Part shown: positions 7,038 to 15,119 of the stretch, in pieces
Layout of the letters: every line of letters starts with the position of its first letter
Position numbering within the stretch: the first letter of the stretch is position 1
Assembly (NCBI GenBank): GCA_020348305.1
Contig: CP070746.1
Span: forward strand, 2,659,844 to 2,694,906
DNA from: Desulfobacterales bacterium
GTDB lineage: Bacteria > Desulfobacterota > Desulfobacteria > Desulfobacterales > JAHEIW01
Direction: 5' to 3'
DNA: 35,063 bases
The notes under the pieces: generated by a model
Database searches by the model: none
What the model saw: the letters and a program-made list of their open reading frames with translations, nothing else
Told to the model about the DNA's origin: nothing
Program-made: the position numbers and the translations under genes

Positions 7038-7901
7038 ATGAAAACCAAAGACAAAGAAAAAGTCCGGCAGGCTGTGCGAGAAAGCTATGGCAATATAGCA
7101 AAGTCTGTGAGCGTTGTTTCCGGCATAAGTGCGTCGCCATCTTGCTGTGGTCAATCCGAAAAACCCGCCGAAACAAGTTCGGCAGCTTCCTGCTGCGGCG
7201 GACCTGAAGTTACCACGCAACAATTGTCCGCCCTTATGGGGTATTCAAAGACTGATTTCGACAGTGTTCCTGATGGTGCCAACATGGGGCTTGGATGCGG
7301 CAACCCCGTGGCCCTTGCATCGCTGAAACCAGGTGAAACAGTTGTGGACTTAGGCAGCGGCGGCGGGTTTGACTGCTTCCTCGCGGCCAAACAGGTGGGC
7401 GAAACCGGACAGGTCATCGGTGTGGACATGACACCGGATATGGTGACGAAGGCCAGAATGAACGCAGAAAAAATTGGAGTAAAAAATGTCGAGTTCCGAT
7501 TGGGTGAGATCGAATATCTGCCCGTGGCCGATAACAGCGCCGACATTATCATGTCAAACTGCGTCATTAATCTCTCACCGGATAAACTCAGTGTTTACCG
7601 CGATGCCTTTCGTGTGCTCAAACCCGGGGGACGTTTAGCCATTGCAGACATTGTTGCTACCGCTCCGCTTCCCGATAAAATTCAGAAAAACCTGGCCCTG
7701 GTGGCTGCCTGTGTGGGTGGTGCCGCAACGATTGACGATACGGAAGAAATGCTGAAGGAAGCCGGTTTTCAGGACATCAAGATCACAGCTAAAGATGAAA
7801 GCCGCGAACTTATTCGGCAATGGGATCCAAATAAGAGTAATAATGCCGGGGATTATGTTGTTTCGGCCTATATAGAGGCTGTAAAACCAAAGGAGGGATG
7901 A
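7038..7901 (+). CDS. arsM: arsenite S-adenosylmethionine methyltransferase ArsM
   Basis: 287 residues. The SAM-binding motif is VVDLGSGGGFDCF (102-114), and the ArsM family motifs MGLGCGNP (C87), MSNCVINLSPDK (C175) and ACVGGA (C225) supply the three cysteines that bind As(III) in characterised enzymes. The N-terminus has two extra vicinal pairs, SCCG (C36-C37) and SCCGG (C52-C53), often seen in bacterial ArsM and likely to help capture arsenite. The enzyme makes mono-, di- and trimethylated arsenicals in the cytoplasm. AAGGAGG (7027-7033) precedes the ATG. The stop overlaps the next gene in ATGA, so the two form an operon under the operator at 6948. Confidence 0.93.
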   Translation: MKTKDKEKVRQAVRESYGNIAKSVSVVSGISASPSCCGQSEKPAETSSAASCCGGPEVTTQQLSALMGYSKTDFDSVPDGANMGLGCGNPVALASLKPGETVVDLGSGGGFDCFLAAKQVGETGQVIGVDMTPDMVTKARMNAEKIGVKNVEFRLGEIEYLPVADNSADIIMSNCVINLSPDKLSVYRDAFRVLKPGGRLAIADIVATAPLPDKIQKNLALVAACVGGAATIDDTEEMLKEAGFQDIKITAKDESRELIRQWDPNKSNNAGDYVVSAYIEAVKPKEG

Positions 7902-8239
7902 AAATGAAACCATTATTCAAAGGACTCGACACAGAAACACAATTGTTGGTGGCATTAGGCTCAGCCGTGGCATCCGGTTGCATTCCCTGTCTTGAAAATA
8001 TCACCGGAATTGCCCGTGATGAAGGCATAGAAGAAAAAAAGCTGAAGGCAGCCGCTATCATTGGCCAGTTTATCAAAGATCAGCCCACAAACAACATGAA
8101 AACAACAGCCGATCAACTTTTAGGGACCCATCTGCAGTCAACACCGATGCAGACAAGTTGCCCTGTGGAATCGACAGAAACACAATATACTAAAGAATTA
8201 GAGGGAAGCACATATAGAGAACCCTGTGGGTGTGCATAA
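7898..8239 (+). CDS. CMD/AhpD-like protein with CxxC and cysteine-rich C-terminal tail
   Basis: 113 residues. Residues 10-75 fit the carboxymuconolactone decarboxylase/AhpD helical fold, with the redox pair SGCIPCLE (C28, C31) in the place of the AhpD CxxC. The tail is unusual: C88 in QTSCPVES and a final EPCGCA (C110, C112). Because it is translationally coupled to arsM by an ATGA overlap, a role in arsenical redox chemistry or in handing arsenite to ArsM is a reasonable inference, not a demonstrated function. The start may be ATG 7898 or the next in-frame ATG at 7904. The gene ends the arsenic unit. Confidence 0.78.
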   Translation: MKMKPLFKGLDTETQLLVALGSAVASGCIPCLENITGIARDEGIEEKKLKAAAIIGQFIKDQPTNNMKTTADQLLGTHLQSTPMQTSCPVESTETQYTKELEGSTYREPCGCA

Positions 8240-8378
8240 CCATTTTGAATAAGTTAAATGTCGTCGGTGTGGCTTTCGGTGTGGACGTGAGTAGAGCTGG
8301 ACTCTGCTTGGCGCGGCGACTTGTCCGTCGGAGTCTTGACGAAGTCGGAAGCATACGCGAAGACGCGTGCCAGCCAAA

Positions 8379-8398
8379 GGCGGCCGCTGAGGGCCGCC
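8379..8398. other. GC-rich hairpin in the gap after the arsenic unit
   Basis: GGCGGCC (8379-8385) and GGCCGCC (8392-8398) form a 7-bp stem with a 6-base loop, without a T-run. The whole gap 8240-8464 is more GC-rich than its surroundings. It has a direct repeat TCGGTGTGG (8264-8272 and 8276-8284) and a degenerate inverted repeat near 8320-8350. It may be a dispersed intergenic repeat or a weak terminator. Confidence 0.35.
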
Positions 8399-8464
8399 CT
8401 ACTCTTTGATACCCGATTGGCATAGAGCGGCTCATCACCCGATCAATTTATAGGAGAGTTTATC

Positions 8465-9931
8465 ATGGAAGTGGAATCACTTCGCCAAGAAGTAAACAAA
8501 CTTAAAACCGAAAAAGCAGCTTTAAAAGTTAAAAGCAAGCTGTTTGAAAATTTTGCGGCTATGGCCCACACCTGCTGCCGCCTCCCTTCCACCGCCGAGT
8601 GGGAGTCAGTAAAAGAAGCATTGCAAAAGACATTGGCGTTCTCCACTGATTTAACCGGGGCACAGATGGGCAATCTAATTTTACTCGACAGCGATGGTGT
8701 TGTCACCGAAAGTATTCAAAGGCCTGACGAGACAGGGCCAGATCAGTGCTGTGAATTGAACGGTCAGGTTTTGGACGAGGGACTCGCCGGTTGGGTAAGC
8801 AATCATCATCAGGTAGGCCTAATCACCGATACCTTTAACGATGATCGCTGGCTGCCCCTTCCTCATCAGCCTCAAACGATTCGCTCTGTGCTGGCTGTGC
8901 CCATTCTCAAGTGTGACGAGCTGTTGGGGATTCTCACATTGATACATTCTCAACCAAATCACTTTGGTTCAGCATCAGTTGAGCAAATGAAAGCGACATC
9001 CGACCAGATCGCTTTGACCCTTGAAAATGCCAGACTTTATGGGAGATTAGATGATTCTTATCGATCCCTGGATAAATCTAAACAGGAAATCGAAGCATAC
9101 TCTAAAGCGCTCAATGAGGAACTGGAAAAAGGTAGGCAGATTCAGAGGGATTTTCTACCTCAGCAAATCCCCCAGCTGCCCAACTGGGATATTGCAACCT
9201 ATTTCGCACCGGCTAAACAGGTATCCGGTGACTTCTATGATGTTTTTCCATTACCGGGTAACAACCTGGGAATCGTCATTGCGGATGTTGCAGACAAGGG
9301 CGTGGGATCAGCCCTGTATATGGCGCTAGTCCGAAGCTTAATCCGAGTCTTTTCGGGACATATTTCCTTACACGGATTTGCCAATTTTTCCATTAAAAAC
9401 GGTATAAACAAATCAGTCACGGAACATTCGTCAACCGCCGATCAAATCAATGCCCTTAACGCTGTGAAACTGACAAATGACTATATCGCCCATGAACACG
9501 GTAAGGAAGGAATGTTTGCAACCTTGTTCTTTGGTGTCATAAATCCCTCAAGCGGGATTTTAGCCTACATCAATGCTGGGCATGAACCCCTATTTATCGT
9601 CAATTCAAATGGTGTAAAGAAGAGTCTTGAACCCACAGGGCCGGCAGTGGGAATGATGCTTGATATGACATTTGAAATTCAGCAGGTTCAGATGGAACCG
9701 GGCGACATCTTAATAGGCTATACCGACGGGGTGATTGAAGCGCTTGCACCAAACGGTGATTTCTTTACCAGGCAGCGGTTGTTATCCATTATAGAGCAAA
9801 CACCTTCTTCGGCTTCAGACCTGGTGGAACGCATTAAAACCGGTTTATCGACTCACATACACAACGCTCCACCTTCAGATGACATTACCATGCTGGCGGT
9901 GCAACGCTTATCATTAAATTTAGTGAGGTGA
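8465..9931 (+). CDS. GAF domain plus SpoIIE/PP2C-type serine phosphatase (RsbU-like)
   Basis: 488 residues. A short N-terminal coiled coil (1-28) is followed by a GAF sensor domain (about 40-190), a linker coiled coil (195-225, EKGRQIQRDFLPQ) and a SpoIIE-type PP2C phosphatase (about 240-485). Metal-binding acids are seen in SGDFYD (254-259), ADVADKG (273-279) and the final SDDITML (D472, D473). Such proteins dephosphorylate STAS-domain anti-anti-sigma factors in partner-switching pathways, which fits a cytoplasmic stress or redox switch here. The ATG at 8465 follows TAGGAGAG (8451-8458). No anti-sigma kinase or STAS gene follows; only a 14-codon frame is left (see 9935). Confidence 0.88.
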   Translation: MEVESLRQEVNKLKTEKAALKVKSKLFENFAAMAHTCCRLPSTAEWESVKEALQKTLAFSTDLTGAQMGNLILLDSDGVVTESIQRPDETGPDQCCELNGQVLDEGLAGWVSNHHQVGLITDTFNDDRWLPLPHQPQTIRSVLAVPILKCDELLGILTLIHSQPNHFGSASVEQMKATSDQIALTLENARLYGRLDDSYRSLDKSKQEIEAYSKALNEELEKGRQIQRDFLPQQIPQLPNWDIATYFAPAKQVSGDFYDVFPLPGNNLGIVIADVADKGVGSALYMALVRSLIRVFSGHISLHGFANFSIKNGINKSVTEHSSTADQINALNAVKLTNDYIAHEHGKEGMFATLFFGVINPSSGILAYINAGHEPLFIVNSNGVKKSLEPTGPAVGMMLDMTFEIQQVQMEPGDILIGYTDGVIEALAPNGDFFTRQRLLSIIEQTPSSASDLVERIKTGLSTHIHNAPPSDDITMLAVQRLSLNLVR

Positions 9932-9934
9932 ACT

Positions 9935-9979
9935 ATGACAGAAGAAGAGAACATGGAAAATAGAGCAATGCTCAATTAG
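9935..9979 (+). other. 14-codon frame with RBS after the phosphatase gene, possibly a gene stump
   Basis: ATG 9935 is preceded by GAGGTGA (9924-9930), which overlaps the phosphatase stop, and reads MTEEENMENRAMLN before TAG. A frame so short with a well-placed binding site may be the 5' end of a lost downstream gene, for example a partner-switching partner. It could also be chance. Confidence 0.25.
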
Positions 9980-10019
9980 GTGGTATGGCGTATTGGCTAT
10001 CAGGTATTGGTATTAGGCA
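9979..10019. repeat. degenerate 7-8 bp tandem repeat (GGTATTGG-like units)
   Basis: The tract reads GGTGGTAT, GGCGTATT, GGCTATCA, GGTATTGG, then TATTAGGC. It has the same style as the tract at 6738-6785. The rest of the gap to 10144 is AT-rich and holds a short palindrome GTATCAGATAC (10097-10107). Confidence 0.35.
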
Positions 10020-10144
10020 ATTTGATATCTTATTTTATATTTCTTCGCTCGTATCTATACAAAAAGTAAAAAACACGCCATTAAACCAGCACATAGTATC
10101 AGATACCAAAGACCTCCTCACCGGCTAACTCACACACAATTTTA

Positions 10145-12589
10145 CTACTTCTTCGGCTTTTTCTCAGCTTCATCTGCCTGGGACGCGGTGATGGCGGCCG
10201 CTGCGCCGGCCTCAAGCAGTTTCTTATCCGGCGGGCTACCCGGTGTATTGCCGTCCCCCTGATCCTCTTCCGATGCGGCTCCGGTGACTTCCGGCGGGAG
10301 ATAAACGGTGACGTTGCGATGGGCAAATTCGATGCCCTCTTCTCTAAAGCGCTCCTGGATGCGCCTGTACACCTCGCGGCGGACAACAAATTGTTCCCCC
10401 GGTGGAGTCTTAAACTTTACCCGTAAAATCATGGCCGAATCATCCATCTCTCTGACGCCCTGGGATTTAATTGGGCTGAGCAGCACCGGACCGACTTCTT
10501 CATTTTGTTCCAATTCTTTGCCTATCTTTTTAACAATTTTTCTGATTCTTTCGATATCCGCATCATAGCGAACGCGAACGTCAAGCTTGGTGATGATATA
10601 ATCCCGGCTGAAATTTTGGACCGCCCCCATATCGCCAAATGGTATCGTAAATACCATGCCCCGTGGGTGGCGAAGCTTGACCGAGCGCAAAGAGATGTGT
10701 TCCACCATGCCCTTGGTGCCGGCAGTTTCGATATAATCACCAACCCGGAACGCGTCGTCAATCAAGAAAAAAACACCCGAAAGAATGTCTCTCACCAGGG
10801 TTTGGGAACCGAAACCGATGGCCAGCCCGATGACCCCGGCACCGGCAATCAGAGGTCCGATATTCACACCGACGGATGACAAGATGATCAGGCTGACGAT
10901 AACAAACAGCACCGATAGGATAAATTTGCGCAGGAGCACCAGCAATGTGCCAACCCGTGAACCGCCCCTGCCGCCTTCTTCCATCTCTTCATCGTCATCC
11001 GGCATTTCCTCCTTGATTTTTCTGTCAAGGCGGGCTTTGATATATTGCCAGACAGCGATACCCAGCAGCGCCAGCCCCAGGATGTTCAAGGCGGTTGATG
11101 TAAAAATCCTTCCCACGGGCAGGTCGATGCCCCACAAACGCAGAATCAAAAAAAACATCAGCGCCGCCAAGAGAATACGAAGAATACGTTTTATCAACGG
11201 TAAGTGTTGCTGCAGGTAGGATTTTGTATCTGCTATCTGATCATGTGGTTCCTCTAACTGAATGGCCTCGGCATCACTCATGGCTTCAGGGCTGCCGGTG
11301 TTCTGCGGCGCAAAGGAAGACGGAGATAAGCCGCATGCGATGTCCAGCAAGCGTTCTGCCCACCGGCTTAGACCGATAAAAATCGGAATCAGGAAAATGC
11401 TGGTAAGCATCGGGATCAACGCGCCTCTCTCTTCAGCCAGTCCTTTGATAAGCCAAAAGAGGCCCATGCCCACGACGTATAGCATGGCAAACCAGTGCCA
11501 GCTTCCGGCGATTTTTGCACGCAGAGAAGGTTTGGCCTCATCCCCTGCAGGATCGCCCGGCCAGATCGCCCGGGCCACTCGCCGCCGGCTGCGCCAGATC
11601 ATCACCACCACCAAAACGACGATGCTCATACCCGCCAGACTGTAAATCATTTCAAAGCGTTCTTGGCTGATTCCGCCCTCATGCAGCAAAATATAGCTTG
11701 ATGTGGCGATGACCATCATCGTTGCTGCGATTCTGATGAACCATCGATAAAGGAATTTTGCATCTTCGTCCTGCATAGGAAATAAGCGCAGCGCCGGCGC
11801 CGCCGGCGATAAAACAAGATTGGCGGCCAGGATAGCAATTCTCATGTAATAGCTTACAATAAGCGTCATTGAGACGATAAAAAATCCGGGATCACCTTCA
11901 TTATAGAACACCGCAAACAACACAAAGGTTGTCAGCATATACGTGCCGATGCCTAACAGATTCAAAATAAGGCGCGTAACAACTCTCCCAAGAAATTGCA
12001 GACGTCCCAATGAGGCCGTATCTAAAATCTGACGTCGCAGGCCCTCGGTAAATCGCCGCACCAACCACTCCATTGCCAGTCCACAGAATATCAGCAGGGC
12101 TACAATGAAAAAGGTTAGCATAAGATCACCAAGGCCCTTGCCATGTGTTAACTTTTGCCACACGACTGTCCATTCACGTGATTTAATTGTGGATGTGGGT
12201 TTGGTAAAAAAAGCACTAATCTGTTCTTGAACGCGAGAAAATGCCTTTTCGCTATCAAAGAAAAGTGTTGCAATTTCCTCCCCCTCTACGGGCTCTTCAT
12301 CAGCCGAGGCATTATCCATCTGCGCCCCTGTCGCGACCTTTTTATTGAACATCTGCCTGACTTCACCTTCAGGTAAAGCTTCAGCGATGGAATCTATCTC
12401 ATCTTGGTTGAGTTGGACGGCAACTTGGCCGCCGGTTACATCTTTTAAATCGTCTTTCCGGTCGGTCTCTTGATTTTCAGTCGTCTCGGACACCGAGGGA
12501 GATTCGGCCTCAATGGGTCGACCCGCGAATAAAAAACAAAAAACGATGATCATCAAAATCAGTTTCGATGATAACGTATAGCTCTTCAT
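10145..12589 (-). CDS. large MscS-family mechanosensitive ion channel
   Basis: 814 residues. An N-terminal signal peptide (SSKLILMIIVFCFLFAG, cut near 27) leads to an acidic extracytoplasmic region of about 120 residues, then roughly ten to eleven membrane segments. The last segment and following stretch, GVIGLAIGFGSQTLVRDILSG, is the MscS pore helix, followed by the beta domain (IDDAFRVGDYIETAGTKG) and the alpha/beta vestibule domain (DVRVRYDADIERIRKIVKKIG). The tail is low-complexity and ends in KKPKK. It is much longer than MscS itself (about 286 residues) and resembles the MscK/YbdG-like large members. These channels sit in the inner membrane and release solutes on osmotic downshift. The ATG is preceded by GAGGGA. 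Confidence 0.9.
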   Translation of the reverse strand: MKSYTLSSKLILMIIVFCFLFAGRPIEAESPSVSETTENQETDRKDDLKDVTGGQVAVQLNQDEIDSIAEALPEGEVRQMFNKKVATGAQMDNASADEEPVEGEEIATLFFDSEKAFSRVQEQISAFFTKPTSTIKSREWTVVWQKLTHGKGLGDLMLTFFIVALLIFCGLAMEWLVRRFTEGLRRQILDTASLGRLQFLGRVVTRLILNLLGIGTYMLTTFVLFAVFYNEGDPGFFIVSMTLIVSYYMRIAILAANLVLSPAAPALRLFPMQDEDAKFLYRWFIRIAATMMVIATSSYILLHEGGISQERFEMIYSLAGMSIVVLVVVMIWRSRRRVARAIWPGDPAGDEAKPSLRAKIAGSWHWFAMLYVVGMGLFWLIKGLAEERGALIPMLTSIFLIPIFIGLSRWAERLLDIACGLSPSSFAPQNTGSPEAMSDAEAIQLEEPHDQIADTKSYLQQHLPLIKRILRILLAALMFFLILRLWGIDLPVGRIFTSTALNILGLALLGIAVWQYIKARLDRKIKEEMPDDDEEMEEGGRGGSRVGTLLVLLRKFILSVLFVIVSLIILSSVGVNIGPLIAGAGVIGLAIGFGSQTLVRDILSGVFFLIDDAFRVGDYIETAGTKGMVEHISLRSVKLRHPRGMVFTIPFGDMGAVQNFSRDYIITKLDVRVRYDADIERIRKIVKKIGKELEQNEEVGPVLLSPIKSQGVREMDDSAMILRVKFKTPPGEQFVVRREVYRRIQERFREEGIEFAHRNVTVYLPPEVTGAASEEDQGDGNTPGSPPDKKLLEAGAAAAITASQADEAEKKPKK

Positions 12590-12686
12590 GATTATTCCCT
12601 CTTTTTTGGGTATTATTACCTAAAAAGGTGTAAGCGGTTGAAAAATCAGAGCAATTCTAAATGATTCGAAAAAATTCTGTTTTTTG

Positions 12687-12719
12687 CCCTGAGCCTTGTG
12701 CCTTGTACCTTTAACCTTA
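12687..12719. repeat. degenerate 7-bp tandem repeat (CCTTGTG-like units)
   Basis: The tract reads CCCTGAG, CCTTGTG, CCTTGTA, CCTTTAA, CCTTATC in exact steps of seven and runs into the stop codon of the HSDR_N-like gene. It is the third short-period tract in the window. Confidence 0.45.
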
Positions 12720-13268
12720 TCACACATTCCGTTGCACATTCACATTCAAACTGTCATAAGAACGAAAAATTAATTTTTCCCGCTCGAGTCGTTTCTCAGG
12801 GAAAGTTTGAAGCTCAATGGACTTCAACTTCTCAAGTGCCTCTTCTTTTGAAGGAATAGCGTCCATTCCTTCTCCGACCTTTTTTCCGTTAACGGTATCC
12901 AAAACAATTGCCGTTTTGCCGTCAGACACCACCGAAAAAGGTATCTGGTATTTTTCATCAAGCAATCTAGCGGCTGCAACAATTTCCCTTTCGCGGGAGC
13001 CCAAAGAACCTGCGGCACATTTGACAGCCATGAATCGGACGGACCTGACATCAATACTGACTACCAGATCAACCTGGGATTTGTAAGCTTCGCCGGCAAC
13101 CGTCAACTCAATATCGACGTCAATTGCTATATCCCCTTTTAAAAATCCTTTTTCTTGGACAAGAAAATGCTCGACAACCTGCCGATTCTCCTCAGCACCG
13201 ATGTTGGGGATTTCTTTGCCGGTTACAAAATCAGTGATCATTGTGCAAGGCTTGAGGGTATCTGGCAT
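12720..13268 (-). CDS. HSDR_N-type (type I restriction R subunit N-terminal-like) protein
   Basis: 182 residues from ATG 13268, chosen because CGGAG lies 7 bases upstream; an ATG at 13304 would add 12 residues but has no binding site. The region AEENRQVVEHFLVQEKG (25-41) followed by KSQVDLVVSID (63-73) and RFMAVKCAAG (78-87) is the pattern of the HSDR_N_2 nuclease-like domain. D67 and K83 match the PD-(D/E)xK core, but the acidic residue before the lysine is replaced (AVK instead of ExK), so cleavage activity is doubtful. There is no hsdM or hsdS nearby and no helicase part. Stand-alone proteins like this are widespread in Desulfobacterota, and their role is unknown to me. Confidence 0.72.
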   Translation of the reverse strand: MPDTLKPCTMITDFVTGKEIPNIGAEENRQVVEHFLVQEKGFLKGDIAIDVDIELTVAGEAYKSQVDLVVSIDVRSVRFMAVKCAAGSLGSREREIVAAARLLDEKYQIPFSVVSDGKTAIVLDTVNGKKVGEGMDAIPSKEEALEKLKSIELQTFPEKRLEREKLIFRSYDSLNVNVQRNV

Positions 13269-13484
13269 TCTAAACTCCGTTTCAGTCTTAAAAATATCTA
13301 TCATACCGCGCGGATAGAGTTCTTATCAGTATTTGATCTTCCGCAGCGAATTTATTTACCTCGGCGAATTTGGTTTCATGCGCTGAATCTATTTGAATGA
13401 ACCGTTTAACCATGCATGACCTTCATGCCCAGTTGACAAATTATGATCCAATGAATACCCTTACCAAAAATCAACAGGTGTCAA

Positions 13485-13778
13485 ATGAAGGCAATGATTG
13501 AGCATAGAAAAAGCGAACGCTTTTTTCATGAATCTCCTGTGATGCTTGAAGATTTTCGCACAGGATTCAAATATAAAGGTATCATGTGCAACTACAGCAA
13601 GGGGGGTATATACATAGAGTCAGATTATGCTCCCCGGCCGGAACGAAAAATCCGTATCACCGTTGACAATCTACCGCTAAATTCATCTCCTCAATCCTAC
13701 ATGGGCGAAGTAAGATGGCGCCGGAAATTGTTTGCAAATTCTGCTTATGCGTATGGGGTCGGCTTAAAATACTTTTGA
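13485..13778 (+). CDS. PilZ domain protein (probable c-di-GMP receptor)
   Basis: 97 residues made of one PilZ domain. The two c-di-GMP contact motifs are present: RxxxR in EHRKSERFF (R8, R12) and N-x-S-x-x-G in CNYSKGGIYIE (N36, S38, G41). VRWRRKLFANSAYAYGVGLKYF closes the barrel. A free-standing PilZ protein usually acts by binding c-di-GMP and then a partner protein, in motility or surface functions; no partner is nearby. The start is ATG 13485 with only a weak upstream site (CAGGTG). Transcription converges with rsfS. Confidence 0.85.
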   Translation: MKAMIEHRKSERFFHESPVMLEDFRTGFKYKGIMCNYSKGGIYIESDYAPRPERKIRITVDNLPLNSSPQSYMGEVRWRRKLFANSAYAYGVGLKYF

Positions 13779-13779
13779 T

Positions 13780-13847
13780 AGGGCAATATGATCGGATGAA
13801 TATCACCGCAAAGGAGGTTCATTTTATTTTTTGCGATCCATCGCCCT
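13780..13847. terminator. long imperfect hairpin between convergent pilZ and rsfS, possible bidirectional terminator
   Basis: AGGGC (13780-13784) pairs with GCCCT (13843-13847), GATCG (13790-13794) with CGATC (13834-13838), and ATGAA with TTCAT further in. The stem is interrupted, so this is a weak call supported mainly by its position between two converging genes. Confidence 0.3.
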
Positions 13848-13886
13848 GTTATTTATGAAATTTTATGGTTTAGTTGACTGGCGTGA

Positions 13887-14288
13887 TTACCTATCTGCAA
13901 TCCTTTTGGATGCTGTCGCACTGCTTTTATGCTTTTTTAATGTGGGCGTCTCAATTCGTTTGGCATCCACCCAAAGGCCTTCGAGGTCGTAAAACTCTCG
14001 AATGGGGTCATAAAATACATGGATAATAACATGTCCGTAGTCTAGCAACACCCAGTGTCCCTCTTTCATGCCTTCAACGCTGAGGGGTTTTATTTTATGT
14101 TTCTTTAAATCGGCTTGAATATGTTCAGCGATGGCATTTACCTGGCGATTTGATCGGCCGCTGCAAATAATAAAAACATCCGCAAACGATGTCAGTTCCT
14201 GCACGTCAAGGGCCACCAATTTCATCGCTTTTTTCCCCAAAGCAGCTTTTATGTAAAGATCAAGTGAAGCAATATCAGCTTTGCTCAT
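13887..14288 (-). CDS. rsfS: ribosome silencing factor RsfS
   Basis: 133 residues with the RsfS/YbeB core: ALDVQELTSFADVFIICSGRS (26-46), RQVNAIAEHI (48-57), GHWVLLDYGHVIIHVF (77-92) and REFYDLEGLW (97-106). RsfS binds ribosomal protein L14 and blocks subunit joining in stationary phase or starvation. The C-terminus carries about 25 extra basic residues. It overlaps the upstream nadD by four bases (ATGA) and ends the rplU-rpmA-obgE-nadD-rsfS series. Confidence 0.93.
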   Translation of the reverse strand: MSKADIASLDLYIKAALGKKAMKLVALDVQELTSFADVFIICSGRSNRQVNAIAEHIQADLKKHKIKPLSVEGMKEGHWVLLDYGHVIIHVFYDPIREFYDLEGLWVDAKRIETPTLKKHKSSATASKRIADR

Positions 14289-14950
14289 GTATAAAGTCCT
14301 TTAGATTTAATAAATTCTACCACACGCCGGGGTACTAGAAATTCTATCGACCTTCCTTTATTAACGAGTTCCCGGATCTTTGATGAAGAAATATCTAAAG
14401 CCGTCACATCAAAGATGTGAATCGGCTGGCTGTCTGCCAAGTCATAGCAGGATCGGGATTCCGAAAAATCATAGTCTTCAGAAATATTGGCTTTAAGGTA
14501 ATCATCCAGGATCTTCCATCCTAAACGGGCATCCGGGTAGCCTTGATTCGGACGGGCAATAACAATGAAGGCAATTTGTTCTAATAATTCCTCGTAGGAC
14601 TTCCAGGTATCGATTTCAAGAAATGCATCAAGTCCCATTATAAGATAGATCTGGGTATCCTTAGAAAAAGAACGCTTAAAATGGTGAACCGTATCGATCG
14701 TATAAGAGGGGCCTGAGCGATTCAATTCCACATCCGAAACCGAGATTCCAGTGAGGCCCGATATTGCCATATTGATCATCTCAAGGCGATCATCGGCATT
14801 TATCAACGAACCAGGCATTTTATGGGGAGGCAATGCGGCTGGAATTAGGAAGATTTTATCCAGGTTGAAACCTTCTTTAACTTCTATTGTGGCCCGAAGA
14901 TGTCCCAAATGAATTGGGTTAAAGGTGCCGCCGAATAAACCGATACGCAT
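14285..14950 (-). CDS. nadD: nicotinate-nucleotide adenylyltransferase
   Basis: 221 residues. The nucleotidyltransferase signature GGTFNPIHLGHLR (7-19) holds the HxGH motif, LIPAALPPHK follows, and the closing ISSSKIRELV segment is the second ATP-binding motif. NadD adenylylates nicotinate mononucleotide in NAD synthesis. The start is ATG 14948-14950. It is co-translated with rsfS, and upstream it is separated from obgE by 169 bp holding the proB relic. Confidence 0.94.
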   Translation of the reverse strand: MRIGLFGGTFNPIHLGHLRATIEVKEGFNLDKIFLIPAALPPHKMPGSLINADDRLEMINMAISGLTGISVSDVELNRSGPSYTIDTVHHFKRSFSKDTQIYLIMGLDAFLEIDTWKSYEELLEQIAFIVIARPNQGYPDARLGWKILDDYLKANISEDYDFSESRSCYDLADSQPIHIFDVTALDISSSKIRELVNKGRSIEFLVPRRVVEFIKSKGLYT

Positions 14951-15030
14951 GGGGTATAACGGTTCCTGTAAAATTTGAAAAATACTTCTTCGTTAATGTA
15001 TAATATCCAACGCTTCGTATATACCTCAAA

Positions 15031-15096
15031 TTAATCGATAAGAGCAAGATTATCCCTGTGAATCACTTCACCATAGGATTTATGCCACACGTTTTG
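15031..15096 (-). pseudogene. proB: 3' relic of proB (glutamate 5-kinase)
   Basis: On the minus strand, between obgE and nadD, a stretch reads HKSYGEVIHRDNLALID before a TAA (15031-15033). E-V-I-H-R-D-N-L plus a few residues is the last strand of the PUA domain that ends ProB. proB is commonly found between obgE and nadD in Desulfobacterota and related bacteria, so the position fits. An in-frame stop lies about 20 codons upstream, and there is no kinase domain. It appears that nearly all of proB was removed and its tail left behind. Confidence 0.6.
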
Positions 15097-15119
15097 CCAG
15101 TTCAAAATTTAATCTGCGG

